A stretch of DNA of 64,000 nt, from contig NZ_CP101137.1 of assembly GCF_028473745.1 (NCBI RefSeq), forward strand, positions 1,550,001 to 1,614,000, given 5' to 3'. Each line of letters begins with the position of its first letter. Positions within the stretch are counted from its first letter, which is position 1. The stretch comes from Streptomyces sp. M92 (lineage in GTDB: Bacteria; Actinomycetota; Actinomycetes; Streptomycetales; Streptomycetaceae). The position numbers were made by a program, and so were the translations under genes. Positions 26,146 through 33,959 of the stretch are shown in pieces. A model generated the notes under the pieces. That model had not been told where the DNA came from, searched no databases, and saw only the letters and a program-made list of their open reading frames with translations.

Positions 26146-26388
26146 CTACGCTGAGCCAGGCTCGGCACCACTACGGGCATTGCGGCCTACACATCGCCAC
26201 AACGCGTCCCGAAGAGCAACGTCGGTGGCATCTCGCGCCGCAGCATCCTTCGCCTCCGAGAGCGTGAGGTGTTCACCCACCGAACACCTCTCCCCGGGCG
26301 CATGTGGACACACCAACTGCCCACCGAACAACTGCGAGACCTTTAGCTCGAACGATCTGAAGACGTCTGCCGAAGGCAGCAGGGACAC
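26146..26388 (-). CDS. Hypothetical small protein of the accessory patch
   Basis: 80 residues beginning at GTG 26388, whose ribosome binding site AGAGGAGGGG is among the best in this stretch, 3-6 bases upstream. It contains two Cys-centred clusters (LVCPHAPGERCSVGEH) and an Ala/Asp-rich C-terminal helix (LSEAKDAAARDATDVALRDALWRC). No family recognised. First gene of the minus-strand set; a gap of 99 bases separates it from the next. Divergent from the toxin-antitoxin pair. Confidence 0.6.
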   Translation of the reverse strand: MSLLPSADVFRSFELKVSQLFGGQLVCPHAPGERCSVGEHLTLSEAKDAAARDATDVALRDALWRCVGRNARSGAEPGSA

Positions 26389-26621
26389 GGCCCCTCCTCT
26401 TGTGGTTCCGCCAACGGCAGGAGGCTCACCGCGTCGAAGCGTGACTATCCACACCAGCCGATGTATGCGCTGGCGGGAGTGAACGGCTCGGGGTGACCGA
26501 GTGAAACGGTGTGTCCCAGCGATCGGCATCCGGGAAGGCTCCGGGATCATCCACTCGCATCCTGGCCTGGCTGGTCCACAAGCCTGGTATGGATACGTAC
26601 ACCAAGAGTATGGTCCCTAGT

Positions 26622-26900
26622 ATGGCAACGAAAAAAGTCACGGTGACGATCCCCGAAGATCTCCTCGACGAGATCCGCGCTGACGCGGCTGAGCGGGGAC
26701 TTTCGGCATATGTAGCCGAAGCACTGCGATTCAAGCGCGATCGGGACCGGCTGCTGGAGCTGGTCGACTGGCTGCAGGCGGAACACGGGCCGGTTACCGA
26801 GGACGAGCGCGCGGCAGCCCTCGCGGAACTGGACGATCTCGACGCCGAGCACGAGCGCCGTCACGCCGCCGGAGGACACGATGCCGGAGAGGCCGCGTGA
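26622..26900 (+). CDS. Ribbon-helix-helix antitoxin (CopG/VapB-like)
   Basis: 92 residues. The N-terminal strand-helix-helix ATKKVTVTIPEDLLDEIRAD with ERGLSAYVAEALR is the ribbon-helix-helix DNA-binding fold of antitoxins; the C-terminal half is a charged helix that would clasp the toxin. There is no SD before ATG 26622, but a TATGGT -10-like hexamer sits 8 bases upstream, so a leaderless transcript is plausible. GTATGG occurs three times (26587, 26608, 26620) around the start, a candidate autoregulatory operator. It overlaps the toxin gene by 4 bases (GTGA). Confidence 0.85.
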   Translation: MATKKVTVTIPEDLLDEIRADAAERGLSAYVAEALRFKRDRDRLLELVDWLQAEHGPVTEDERAAALAELDDLDAEHERRHAAGGHDAGEAA

Positions 26901-27322
26901 AGAAACGCGCCGGTGAGCACAGGCAGCGGCCACTGCGCGTCTTCGTACTCGACTGCGAAGCCCTGTCCCTGGCCGTGCGCGGCGACCGCAGGATGATCGC
27001 CTGGCTGGACCTCGCGGCCGGGGGTGAGGCCGACGTGGTGACGTCTCCCATGACGCTGGTCGAGGCGTACGACGGCAGGACCACCGAGCAACGCTGGGAC
27101 TGGGTGCTCTCCCGGATCAAGGTCGCCGATATCGGAAAAGACGAGGCCCGCCAGGCCCGGCGTCTCCTGGCCGGCGCCAAGCTGCACGGACACAAGTACG
27201 CGATCGATGCCGTGCTCGCTGTCATCGCACGCCAACAGAAGGGGCAGGTCACAGTCTTCACCTCGGACGTAGACGACTTGGAGAAGCTCCTCCCGGACAC
27301 CATCGTTGTCGTGAAGGTATGA
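26897..27322 (+). CDS. PIN-domain toxin (VapC-like)
   Basis: 141 residues with the PIN ribonuclease fold. The acidic active-site residues are in place: Asp19 ([11 protein letters not shown]), Glu56 (TLVEAYDG), Asp104 ([10 protein letters not shown]) and Asp124 ([11 protein letters not shown]). VapC toxins cut tRNA or rRNA to stop translation. The GTG at 26897 overlaps the antitoxin stop, giving a coupled antitoxin-toxin operon. The position next to a tRNA gene and a truncated gene suggests it arrived by transfer. Confidence 0.85.
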   Translation: MKKRAGEHRQRPLRVFVLDCEALSLAVRGDRRMIAWLDLAAGGEADVVTSPMTLVEAYDGRTTEQRWDWVLSRIKVADIGKDEARQARRLLAGAKLHGHKYAIDAVLAVIARQQKGQVTVFTSDVDDLEKLLPDTIVVVKV

Positions 27323-27368
27323 CCCAGCAGCACCCTGGTCTCAGTTCTGGTCTCAGTCCTGCATAGGA

Positions 27369-27719
27369 ACGGCGGCGCAGTGCGCCCAGCGCGCCCGGCA
27401 GCTGCCGCGTGCCCAATCCCAGCTGGGCGGAGACCACCAGCTCGCCCACCAGCTCCTCGACACCGGCCCGCGCCGTAGCCCGCGCCCGCCGGGCCGCGCT
27501 CACCGCGGCCTCCGCGTCGCGCAGGGAGGCGCAGCCGACCGCGGTGGGCACCAGTAGTCCGGTCGGCGTGCGGGCGAACAGTTCCACGCCCAGCTTCCGC
27601 TCCAGGCCCCGGATCTGCTGGGACACCGACGGCTGGGCGACACGCAGCAGCGCCGCCGCCGCCGTCACCGAACCCTGCTCGGCCACGGCCAGGGCGTACT
27701 CGAACTGACGGAGACTCAT
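27369..27719 (-). pseudogene. LysR-family regulator, 5' fragment only
   Basis: From ATG 27719, 117 codons match a LysR regulator: the helix-turn-helix [20 protein letters not shown] and [21 protein letters not shown], then the linker helix and the first strand of the effector domain ([20 protein letters not shown]). Homology stops near 27369; the open frame runs on to 27258 through unrelated sequence. Family members are about 300 residues, so nearly two thirds are missing. The breakpoint abuts two direct copies of CTGGTCTCAGT and then the toxin gene, marking the right border of the accessory patch. Confidence 0.85.
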
Positions 27720-27737
27720 CGGCTTGCCGGACGTCGC

Positions 27738-29582
27738 CTACCTCTCGATGCGGATCCGCCTCGACTCGCTCACCTGGTCGATCTCCGACACCCGGACCGT
27801 CGTCCTCATCGTCCAGGTGCCGGGGAGCGGGAGGGTGAGGGAGTTGGCGCTCCAGTAGCCGCCCCGGTCGACGAGTTCCGCGTCGATCGGGCCCACGTCC
27901 CGGTCGGGCAGGGTGAAGGAGAGGCGCAGTTCGGGTACGGCGGCCAGGCTGCCGTCGGGTCCGAAGACGACGGCCTGGACCGCGTTGTCGCCGGTGCGGC
28001 CGGGGTCCAGGGTGATCTGGACGGTGCCGCTGCCGGAGTCGCCGATCTCGAAGGGGATCGTGGTGACGGACGCGGGCAGCACCCCGCCCGCCGGGGCGGA
28101 CCGCGCCGCCTCGGCCGCCGCCCGGCCCGGGACGGTGCCGGTGAGCACGGTCGTCACTCCGAGGACGACGGCCGCGACGGTGGCCTCGGCCAGGACCGAC
28201 CTCCGCAGTCCCCGGCGGTGGGCGTCCACGGCGGTCCCGGCCGGTGGCGCCGGTTCGGGCGGCTCCGGGGTGGGCTCCCCGCCCCCGGGCGGCCCGCCCA
28301 CCCGTTCCGGCACCCTCTCGGGGGCGCGCTTCCGTTCCCGTACGGCTGTTGCGGAGTCCGCCAGTGCCGCCGTCCACCGTCGCGAGACCGCCGCCGCGGC
28401 CAGCAGCACGGCGACCGCCGCCAGTTTGGCCAGCAGCAGCCTGCCGTACGTCGTCTCGGTGAGCGCCTGCCAGGACCCGAGGCCGCGCCAGGACTGGTAG
28501 ACGCCGGTGACGACCAGGACGGTCACGGAGGCGAAGGCGACTCGGGAGAAGCGGGCGACGGTGGCGGCGTCCGTCGTGCCGCGCAGGGTGAGGAGCAGGG
28601 CGACGAGGCCGCCGAGCCAGACGGCGGTGGCGAGCAGATGCAGCACGGACGACGTCATCGCGACCGGCACCTGGATGCCGGCGGAGGCGTGCTCGGCGGC
28701 GGACCAGGTCAGGGCGAGGCCGACGGCGAGCGCGGCGCCCGCCGCGGTGGAGGGGGCAGGGGTCGGTACGGGGCGCCGGGCGGCGCGGGTGAGGAGGAAC
28801 GCCGTCGGCACCAGCAGCGCCAGCCTCGCCAGCAGCAGCGCGCCCGGCCGGGTCGACACGGTGTCGCCGAGGGCCGAGACGTCGAGGACCGCCGACGGTC
28901 CCGTCCCCGCCTCGTACGGCGCCCTGAGCAGCAGCAGCGCGACGGTGGACGCCAGCAGGGTCCACCAGGAGGCCACCAGGAGGCGGCGCAGCGGGGCGGG
29001 GTCCGGCGGGCGGCACAGGGCGACGAAGGCGGCCGCGCCGATGAGCAGGGCGGCGGCCAGGTAGGCGAGGTAGCGGGCGATGTGGTGGAGGACCGCGGTC
29101 GCGGGGTCCTCGGTGGGGCCGGGGTCCACCGCCGCCGTCGCCGCGGAGGGCTTGCCGACGGAGAAGGTGAAGGCGCCGGAGACGGGGTGGCTGTCGGCCG
29201 ACACCACCCGCCAGGCCACGGTGTACGTGCCCTCGCCGAGCTCGCCCGACAGCGTGACGCGGGCCGTGTCGGAACGGCCCCCGGCACGACCGGCCTCCCC
29301 CGTGCGCACCCGATGGCCCCCGGGGTCCAGGACGCGGAAGGAGTCGTCGCGCAGGCCGACGGACTCGGTGAAGGTCAGGGTGACGTGGCGCGGGGCCGAC
29401 CGGAGGACGCTGCCGTCCCCGGGGTCGGTGGAGCGGAGGGCGGCGTGGGCGGACACCGGTCCGGCACCGCCGACGCCGAGGACCAGCAGGGCGAACACGG
29501 TCCCCAGGAGCACCGGCCAGCGCCGCCTCCGCGGTCCCCGCGCCCGCCGGTTCACGGCACGCGCACCGCCACCACGCCTCAC
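27738..29582 (-). CDS. CopC-CopD fusion, copper resistance/uptake membrane protein
   Basis: 614 residues. A signal peptide ends at SA-HAAL, leaving an N-terminal His (around 46) as in CopC copper sites; the CopC beta-barrel runs to about 145 (FTESVGLRDD, SADSHPVSGAFTF). The CopD part has about eight membrane segments from 165 to 490, with a conserved TAVWLGGLVALL. A final extracytoplasmic immunoglobulin-like domain of about 110 residues ends ESRRIRIER. The GTG start at 29582 has GGAG 9 bases upstream. Probably moves copper across the membrane, as YcnJ does in Bacillus. Confidence 0.88.
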   Translation of the reverse strand: MRRGGGARAVNRRARGPRRRRWPVLLGTVFALLVLGVGGAGPVSAHAALRSTDPGDGSVLRSAPRHVTLTFTESVGLRDDSFRVLDPGGHRVRTGEAGRAGGRSDTARVTLSGELGEGTYTVAWRVVSADSHPVSGAFTFSVGKPSAATAAVDPGPTEDPATAVLHHIARYLAYLAAALLIGAAAFVALCRPPDPAPLRRLLVASWWTLLASTVALLLLRAPYEAGTGPSAVLDVSALGDTVSTRPGALLLARLALLVPTAFLLTRAARRPVPTPAPSTAAGAALAVGLALTWSAAEHASAGIQVPVAMTSSVLHLLATAVWLGGLVALLLTLRGTTDAATVARFSRVAFASVTVLVVTGVYQSWRGLGSWQALTETTYGRLLLAKLAAVAVLLAAAAVSRRWTAALADSATAVRERKRAPERVPERVGGPPGGGEPTPEPPEPAPPAGTAVDAHRRGLRRSVLAEATVAAVVLGVTTVLTGTVPGRAAAEAARSAPAGGVLPASVTTIPFEIGDSGSGTVQITLDPGRTGDNAVQAVVFGPDGSLAAVPELRLSFTLPDRDVGPIDAELVDRGGYWSANSLTLPLPGTWTMRTTVRVSEIDQVSESRRIRIER

Positions 29583-29690
29583 GTCGCATCTCCGTCGTCG
29601 GGACCCACTGCCTCGGGGATACGTACGGATGCGGGGGCCGCGCCGCTCAGCGGATGTCCGGACGGTTCGGGGCGGGGTCCGGAGGGTGTC

Positions 29691-30455
29691 TCACCACGAC
29701 GGGCGGGCGGTCACCCCGCCGTCCACCACGAGGTCGTGGCCGGTGATCCAGGAGGCCAGCCGCGAGGCCAGGAAGACGCACGCGTCGCCCACGTCCTCCG
29801 GCCGGCCCAGCCGCCCCGTGGGCGCCGCCCGCCGCCACCGCCGTACGCCGTCCGGCCAGGCCTCGGCGAGCCCGTCCCGGTCGATGAGGCCGGGCGAGAC
29901 GGAGTTGACCCGCACTCCCCACGGACCGTACTCCAGGGCCGCCGAACGGGCGTGCATCACGACCGCCGCCTTGGAGGCGCTGTAGTGCGCGTGGGCGGGG
30001 GCCGGGGCGCCCGCCTCGATGGACGCGATGTGGGTGACGGTGCCGCCGCCGTCCTGGCCCCGCATGATCCCGGCGGCGGCCTGCGTGCACGCGAAGACGC
30101 CGGTGAGGTTGGCGTCCACGACCTCCCGCCACTCGGCGGCCGTCATGCCGGGCAGTTCCCGCAGCGGCTGGACGCCGGCGTTGTTGACCAGCGCGGTCAG
30201 CCGTCCGCCGCCCCAGTCGGCGGCGTCCTCGGCCAGGGCGCGGCAGGCGTCCTCGTCGGTGAGGTCGGCGCGCAGCACGGTCGCCCGGCCGCCGTGGTCC
30301 CGGATCCGTGCGGCCACGTCCCGAGCCGCCGTCACCGCCGTACGGCAGTGCACCGCGACCGCCGCGCCCTCCTCGGCGAACCGCAGCGCGATGCCCCGGC
30401 CGATGCCGCCGCCCGCGCCGGTCACCAGGGCGACCTGTCCGTCGAGGAGAGTCAT
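29691..30455 (-). CDS. Short-chain dehydrogenase/reductase
   Basis: 254-residue classical SDR of the FabG type. Cofactor motif TGAGGGIG (12-19), NNAG around 91, catalytic Ser in HIASIEAG, and YSASKAAVV with the active-site Tyr-Lys. The C-terminus DLVVDGGVTARPSW is typical. The start ATG at 30455 overlaps the cupin stop (ATGA). Last gene of the iron-box operon acylase-GNAT-cupin-SDR. Substrate unknown; the operon suggests reduction or oxidation of a siderophore-related metabolite, by inference only. Confidence 0.92.
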   Translation of the reverse strand: MTLLDGQVALVTGAGGGIGRGIALRFAEEGAAVAVHCRTAVTAARDVAARIRDHGGRATVLRADLTDEDACRALAEDAADWGGGRLTALVNNAGVQPLRELPGMTAAEWREVVDANLTGVFACTQAAAGIMRGQDGGGTVTHIASIEAGAPAPAHAHYSASKAAVVMHARSAALEYGPWGVRVNSVSPGLIDRDGLAEAWPDGVRRWRRAAPTGRLGRPEDVGDACVFLASRLASWITGHDLVVDGGVTARPSW

Positions 30456-30943
30456 GGACGGCACAGTTCCACGATCCGCGCCGCCCGGTCCGGGTAGCGC
30501 GCCGTGAGTTCGGCCGCGTCGCCGTGCTCGTAGTCCCCGTAGGTGAAGCCGGGCGCCATCGTGCAGCCGAAGAGCGACCACGCGCCGCCGGTCCTGACCC
30601 GGCCGCCCATCCAGGTCCCGGCGGGGACGGTGAACTGCACGTGCTGCCCGCCCAGGACGTCCGGCCCCAGCACGGCGGTGCGCGTGCCGCCGTCCGGGCC
30701 GAGGAGCAGCAGCTCCAGGGGATCGCCGAGGTAGAAGTGCCACACCTCGTCGGAGGGCAGGCGGTGCAGTGCCGAGAAGTCGTCCGGGCGGGCGGTCAGC
30801 AGCGCCACGATGGCGGTCCCGGCGGGGCGTCCGTCGGGGCGCCCGGGACCGGCCCAGGTGCGGCGGAACAGGCCGCCCTCTCGGGGGATGGGTTCCAGCC
30901 CGTAGTGCGCGATCAGGTCGTCGGCGGTCGGCGTGCGCGTCAC
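30452..30943 (-). CDS. Cupin family protein (DUF985)
   Basis: 163-residue DUF985 cupin. Conserved blocks are LEPIPREGGLFRRTW at the start, SALHRLPSDEVWHFYLGDPLELLLL with the metal-type His and Glu, GGQHVQFTVPAGTWMGGRV, and the closing CTMAPGFTYGDYEHGD. Family members are single-domain beta-barrels, some described as sugar or small-acid isomerases; none is tied to siderophores as far as I know. The GTG start overlaps the GNAT stop by 4 bases. Confidence 0.9.
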   Translation of the reverse strand: MTRTPTADDLIAHYGLEPIPREGGLFRRTWAGPGRPDGRPAGTAIVALLTARPDDFSALHRLPSDEVWHFYLGDPLELLLLGPDGGTRTAVLGPDVLGGQHVQFTVPAGTWMGGRVRTGGAWSLFGCTMAPGFTYGDYEHGDAAELTARYPDRAARIVELCRP

Positions 30944-31578
30944 GCGGGGAAGGCTACCTCCCGGCGGAGGAAGGCCAGTTGCGCCTTCTTCTCCGGCAGG
31001 TACACGTCCGGCAGGTCGACCTCGGGCAGCACGACGGCCGGTCCGGCGGTGAAGCCCTGCTTGAGGAAGCGGGCGATCGCCTTCTCGTTGCCGATGTCCG
31101 GGTCGACCACGATGCGCTTGCGGTCCAGGCCGATGAGGACGTACGCCATCAGGGCCGACGCCAGCGCGGCCGTCCAGCCGGGACGCGCGCCCTCCGGTCC
31201 CGCGGGCGCGAGCAGCAGGTGGACGCCGATATCACCGGGTTCGGGCTCGTAGCACTCGCTCACCCGGTCGGCCTCGGGGTCGTAGGTCTGGAGCAGCGCG
31301 ACCGGCTCGCCGTCCTTCACGACCAGGAAGGCGTGATGGGAGTCGAGCGTGTCCATGTGGGCGTAGACCTCGGCGACCTGATCACGCGTGAGGCCGGTCA
31401 TGCCCCAGAAGGCCGCGCGCTCCTCGCTCACCCAGCGGTGGATCGCGTCGGCGTCCGCGACGGGGTCGAGAGGGAGGACGCGGACGGTGCCGAAGCCGCC
31501 GAGCTCCTGCTCGTGGACGGGGGTGCGGGAGGCGTACGGCGGCGTGGCAGCGGCCTGGTGCGGGTCGGGGTCAGTCAT
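30940..31578 (-). CDS. GNAT N-acyltransferase, siderophore-biosynthesis (IucB/MbtK) type
   Basis: 212 residues of the lysine N-acyltransferase branch (Acetyltransf_8). Diagnostic segments are PGDIGVHLLLAPAG, ALMAYVLIGLDRKRIVVDPDIGNEKAIARFLKQGF and the C-terminal YLPEKKAQLAFLRRE. Such enzymes acylate the N6-hydroxylysine or diamine of hydroxamate siderophores. The ATG at 31578 lies inside the end of the acylase gene (8-base overlap), so the two are translationally coupled. No hydroxylase, NIS synthetase or NRPS is nearby, so it cannot be a complete siderophore cluster. Confidence 0.85.
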   Translation of the reverse strand: MTDPDPHQAAATPPYASRTPVHEQELGGFGTVRVLPLDPVADADAIHRWVSEERAAFWGMTGLTRDQVAEVYAHMDTLDSHHAFLVVKDGEPVALLQTYDPEADRVSECYEPEPGDIGVHLLLAPAGPEGARPGWTAALASALMAYVLIGLDRKRIVVDPDIGNEKAIARFLKQGFTAGPAVVLPEVDLPDVYLPEKKAQLAFLRREVAFPA

Positions 31579-33877
31579 CGGTTTCCTTCGTGAGCCGGTC
31601 GAAGTCGGTGATCACCGGGGCGAGTTCGCCGTCGAGCCACAGGGGCTGCTGATCACGGTGGTGGGGTGAGCCGGGGACGCCCGAGGCGCCGAGGGGCACC
31701 ACCCAACGGCTGTGCTGCCGGTCGGCCAGGTCCCAGACGTAGCGGGCGGCGGGGCCGCGTGCGGCGCGGTCGGTGAGGCCGGGGACGGCGGAGGTGCAGA
31801 GCACGCAGTCGTGGTCGCCGGACAGGGCGGGCTCCGGGCGGCCCGAGGTGTCCGGCAGGGCCCGCCAGGGGGCGAGGCGGTGGGTGTCGCCCCAGGTGCC
31901 GGCGGGGGGCCGGGCGGCCACCTCCTCCAGCGCGGCGCGGACGGCCTCGGCGCGGTCGATGCCGTAGAGGTCGTCCGCGCGCAGGAGGTGTTCGAGGGCG
32001 TAGGCGACGCGCGGGACGAGGGCGAGCCAGGGCTGGAGCACCTCGGGGTAGGCGGGCGGGACGGCGGCCGGGGCCAGCGCCGGGTGCGCGGCGAGCCGCC
32101 GTACGACGGCCGCGCGGACGGCCGCGTACGCCGCCGCGCCGGCGCTGTCCGCGTCCATGTGGCGGTCCCAGGCGAGGAGGCGGTCGCGCAGGGCGGTGGC
32201 CTCGGGGGACAGGGCGGGGGCGCGGGCGCCGGTGGGCGAGGTGGGGGCCTCGCCGGGAAGGGCGGGGGCCTCGCCGGGAAGGGTGGGGCCCCCGCCGGAC
32301 ACGACGGTCGCCCCGGCGGACACGGCGGTCGCCTCACCGGACACAGCGGGCGTTTCGGCGGGCAGGACGGTCGCCTCACCGGACACGACGGTCACCCCGG
32401 CGGACACAGCAGTCGCCTCACCGGACACGACGGTCGCCTCGCCGGGCGGGCCGTCGAGTGCGGCGATGTGGTCCAGGAGGGGGCCGGCCGAGGCGAGGTG
32501 GGTGTCCGTGTGGATCGCGGGCATGTCGGCCGCCGACCAGCGTTCCCTGCCCGCGAGCAGGGCGGCGATGCGGTCGGCCCGGTGCGGCGGGGCGAACTCC
32601 ACGCCGAGCGGGGTGGCCGGACCGCGCTGGTTGGCCATCACGGCGACCCCGTCGGTGAGGCCGGCGCGGGGCGGGGTGTGCCAGCCGGTCCACTCGTGAC
32701 CGGGCTCCCAGGCGGGCACCGGACGCAGGCCGTTCGCGGCCGGGCGCACCGGTACGCGACCCGCCACCCGGTGCAGCAGCCCGCCCTCGGTGTCCGCCGC
32801 CTGCACGACGTTGACCGGCTCCGCCCACGCGTCCAGCGCGCGGTCCACGTCGCCGACCCGGCGGGCCCGCAGCAGCGGCAACAGGGCGCCGAAACCGAGG
32901 TCGGCGGTGACGCGGGGCGGGTGGCGCAGGCTGAGGGCGGCCGGGGTGCCGTCGTCGAGGCCCTCGGGACCGCCGGCGATCACCGGGCCGCGGTCGGTCT
33001 CGATGATCTCGACCTCCACGGAGTCCTCACCCGCGACGTGGATGGTCTCCGTGTGCCGGGCGGCGCGGTGCCAGGTGCCGTCGGGGCCGAGCGCCTCGAC
33101 GCCGGCGCCGGTGCGGCGCAGCCGTTCCCGGTAGAGGTCCTGGTAGTCGGCCATGGCGTTGGTGATGGCCCAGGCGACCGTGCCGGTGTGGCCGAAGTGG
33201 GCGATGCCGGGGACGCCGGGCACGGCGAGGCCGACGACGTCGAACTCCGGGCAGGACAGGTGGATCTGCTGGTAGACACCGGGGTCCTCGATGAAGCGGT
33301 GCGGGTCGCCGGCGACGATCGCGTGTCCGGTGACGGTGCGGTCGCCGGAGACCAGCCAGCCGTTGCTGCCGGCGGTGCCGGGGCCGTCGGTGGCGAAGAG
33401 GGCCACGGCGTCCGGACCGAGGTGGGCGGTGACGTGCTCGCGCCAGAGCTTGGCGGGGAAGCCGGCGAAGAGGATGTGCGTGGCGAGCCAGACGACGAGC
33501 GGGGTCCAGGGTTCCCAGTGGCCCGGGGTGAGGTCCACCCGGGCGAACTCGGGGGCGTCGCAGGCGGCGAGCCCCTCGTTCACGCCGTCGGCGTACGCCC
33601 GCACCCAGGTGGCCGTCTCCGGGTCGTTCTCCTCCAGGGCGGTGAAGCAGCGGCGGGCGGTGTCCGCGAGGCGGGCGCGGCGGGCCAGGCGGTCCCAGGA
33701 CAGGGCCTCGGGGCCGAGGAAGGACGCGGAGGTGCCCTGGGCGCGGTGCCGCTCGACCTCCAGTTGCCAAGCGCGGTCCCGGGCGGTGACCCGGCCCTGG
33801 GCGCGGGCGAGTTCGTCCGCGTCCTGCGCGCGGAGATGGGGGATTCCCCAGGCGTCGCGATATGTCTCGGCGCTCAC
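31571..33877 (-). CDS. Penicillin acylase-family Ntn hydrolase, iron-regulated
   Basis: 768-residue Ntn amidohydrolase. The alpha part has the family RDAWGIPHLRA and RVTARDRAWQLEVERH motifs. The autoprocessing site is GTAGSNGWLVSGDRT, with Ser171 as predicted nucleophile, and the beta part has GDPHRF and HFGHTGTVAWAITNAMAD. No signal peptide is present, unlike most secreted penicillin acylases and PvdQ. The GTG start at 33877 has AGAGG upstream, and an iron box lies 21 bases further. A heptapeptide-repeat insertion occupies the beta chain. Likely substrate: an amide or acyl bond of a siderophore. Confidence 0.88.
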   Translation of the reverse strand: MSAETYRDAWGIPHLRAQDADELARAQGRVTARDRAWQLEVERHRAQGTSASFLGPEALSWDRLARRARLADTARRCFTALEENDPETATWVRAYADGVNEGLAACDAPEFARVDLTPGHWEPWTPLVVWLATHILFAGFPAKLWREHVTAHLGPDAVALFATDGPGTAGSNGWLVSGDRTVTGHAIVAGDPHRFIEDPGVYQQIHLSCPEFDVVGLAVPGVPGIAHFGHTGTVAWAITNAMADYQDLYRERLRRTGAGVEALGPDGTWHRAARHTETIHVAGEDSVEVEIIETDRGPVIAGGPEGLDDGTPAALSLRHPPRVTADLGFGALLPLLRARRVGDVDRALDAWAEPVNVVQAADTEGGLLHRVAGRVPVRPAANGLRPVPAWEPGHEWTGWHTPPRAGLTDGVAVMANQRGPATPLGVEFAPPHRADRIAALLAGRERWSAADMPAIHTDTHLASAGPLLDHIAALDGPPGEATVVSGEATAVSAGVTVVSGEATVLPAETPAVSGEATAVSAGATVVSGGGPTLPGEAPALPGEAPTSPTGARAPALSPEATALRDRLLAWDRHMDADSAGAAAYAAVRAAVVRRLAAHPALAPAAVPPAYPEVLQPWLALVPRVAYALEHLLRADDLYGIDRAEAVRAALEEVAARPPAGTWGDTHRLAPWRALPDTSGRPEPALSGDHDCVLCTSAVPGLTDRAARGPAARYVWDLADRQHSRWVVPLGASGVPGSPHHRDQQPLWLDGELAPVITDFDRLTKETDD
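32235..32446. repeat. 21-bp tandem repeats inside the acylase gene
   Basis: About ten imperfect copies of a 21-bp unit such as TCACCGGACACGACGGTCGC encode heptapeptides of the type GEATVVS, AGVTVVS, GEATVLP and GEAPALP. The array is in frame and keeps the acylase open. It sits between conserved beta-chain segments, so it probably forms a surface loop. Confidence 0.9.
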
Positions 33878-33897
33878 CCCTGTGCCTCTACTTTCCT

Positions 33898-33916
33898 TTA
33901 GGTTAGGCTCACCTAA
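33898..33916. promoter_or_regulatory. Iron box (DmdR/IdeR/DtxR-type operator)
   Basis: TTAGGTTAGGCTCACCTAA matches the 19-bp actinobacterial iron box TTAGGTTAGGCTAACCTAA at 18 of 19 positions. It lies 20 bases from the acylase start on one side and 43 bases from the siderophore-interacting protein on the other, so one site can repress both directions when iron is sufficient. Confidence 0.93.
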
Positions 33917-33959
33917 GTCTTTGGTCGTGGCCGAATAGTACGTGAAGGGTGAAGAAACG

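Noticed and set aside
26426-26734. Minus-strand frame with a hydrophobic stretch opposite the antitoxin gene
   Set aside because: It overlaps the antitoxin start and promoter on the other strand, lacks an SD, and its N-terminus is the antisense of the ribbon-helix-helix.
27258-27719. Complete 153-residue LysR-type protein
   Set aside because: Homology stops near codon 117 and the rest is read from the toxin-side flank; the effector domain is missing, so it is called a fragment.
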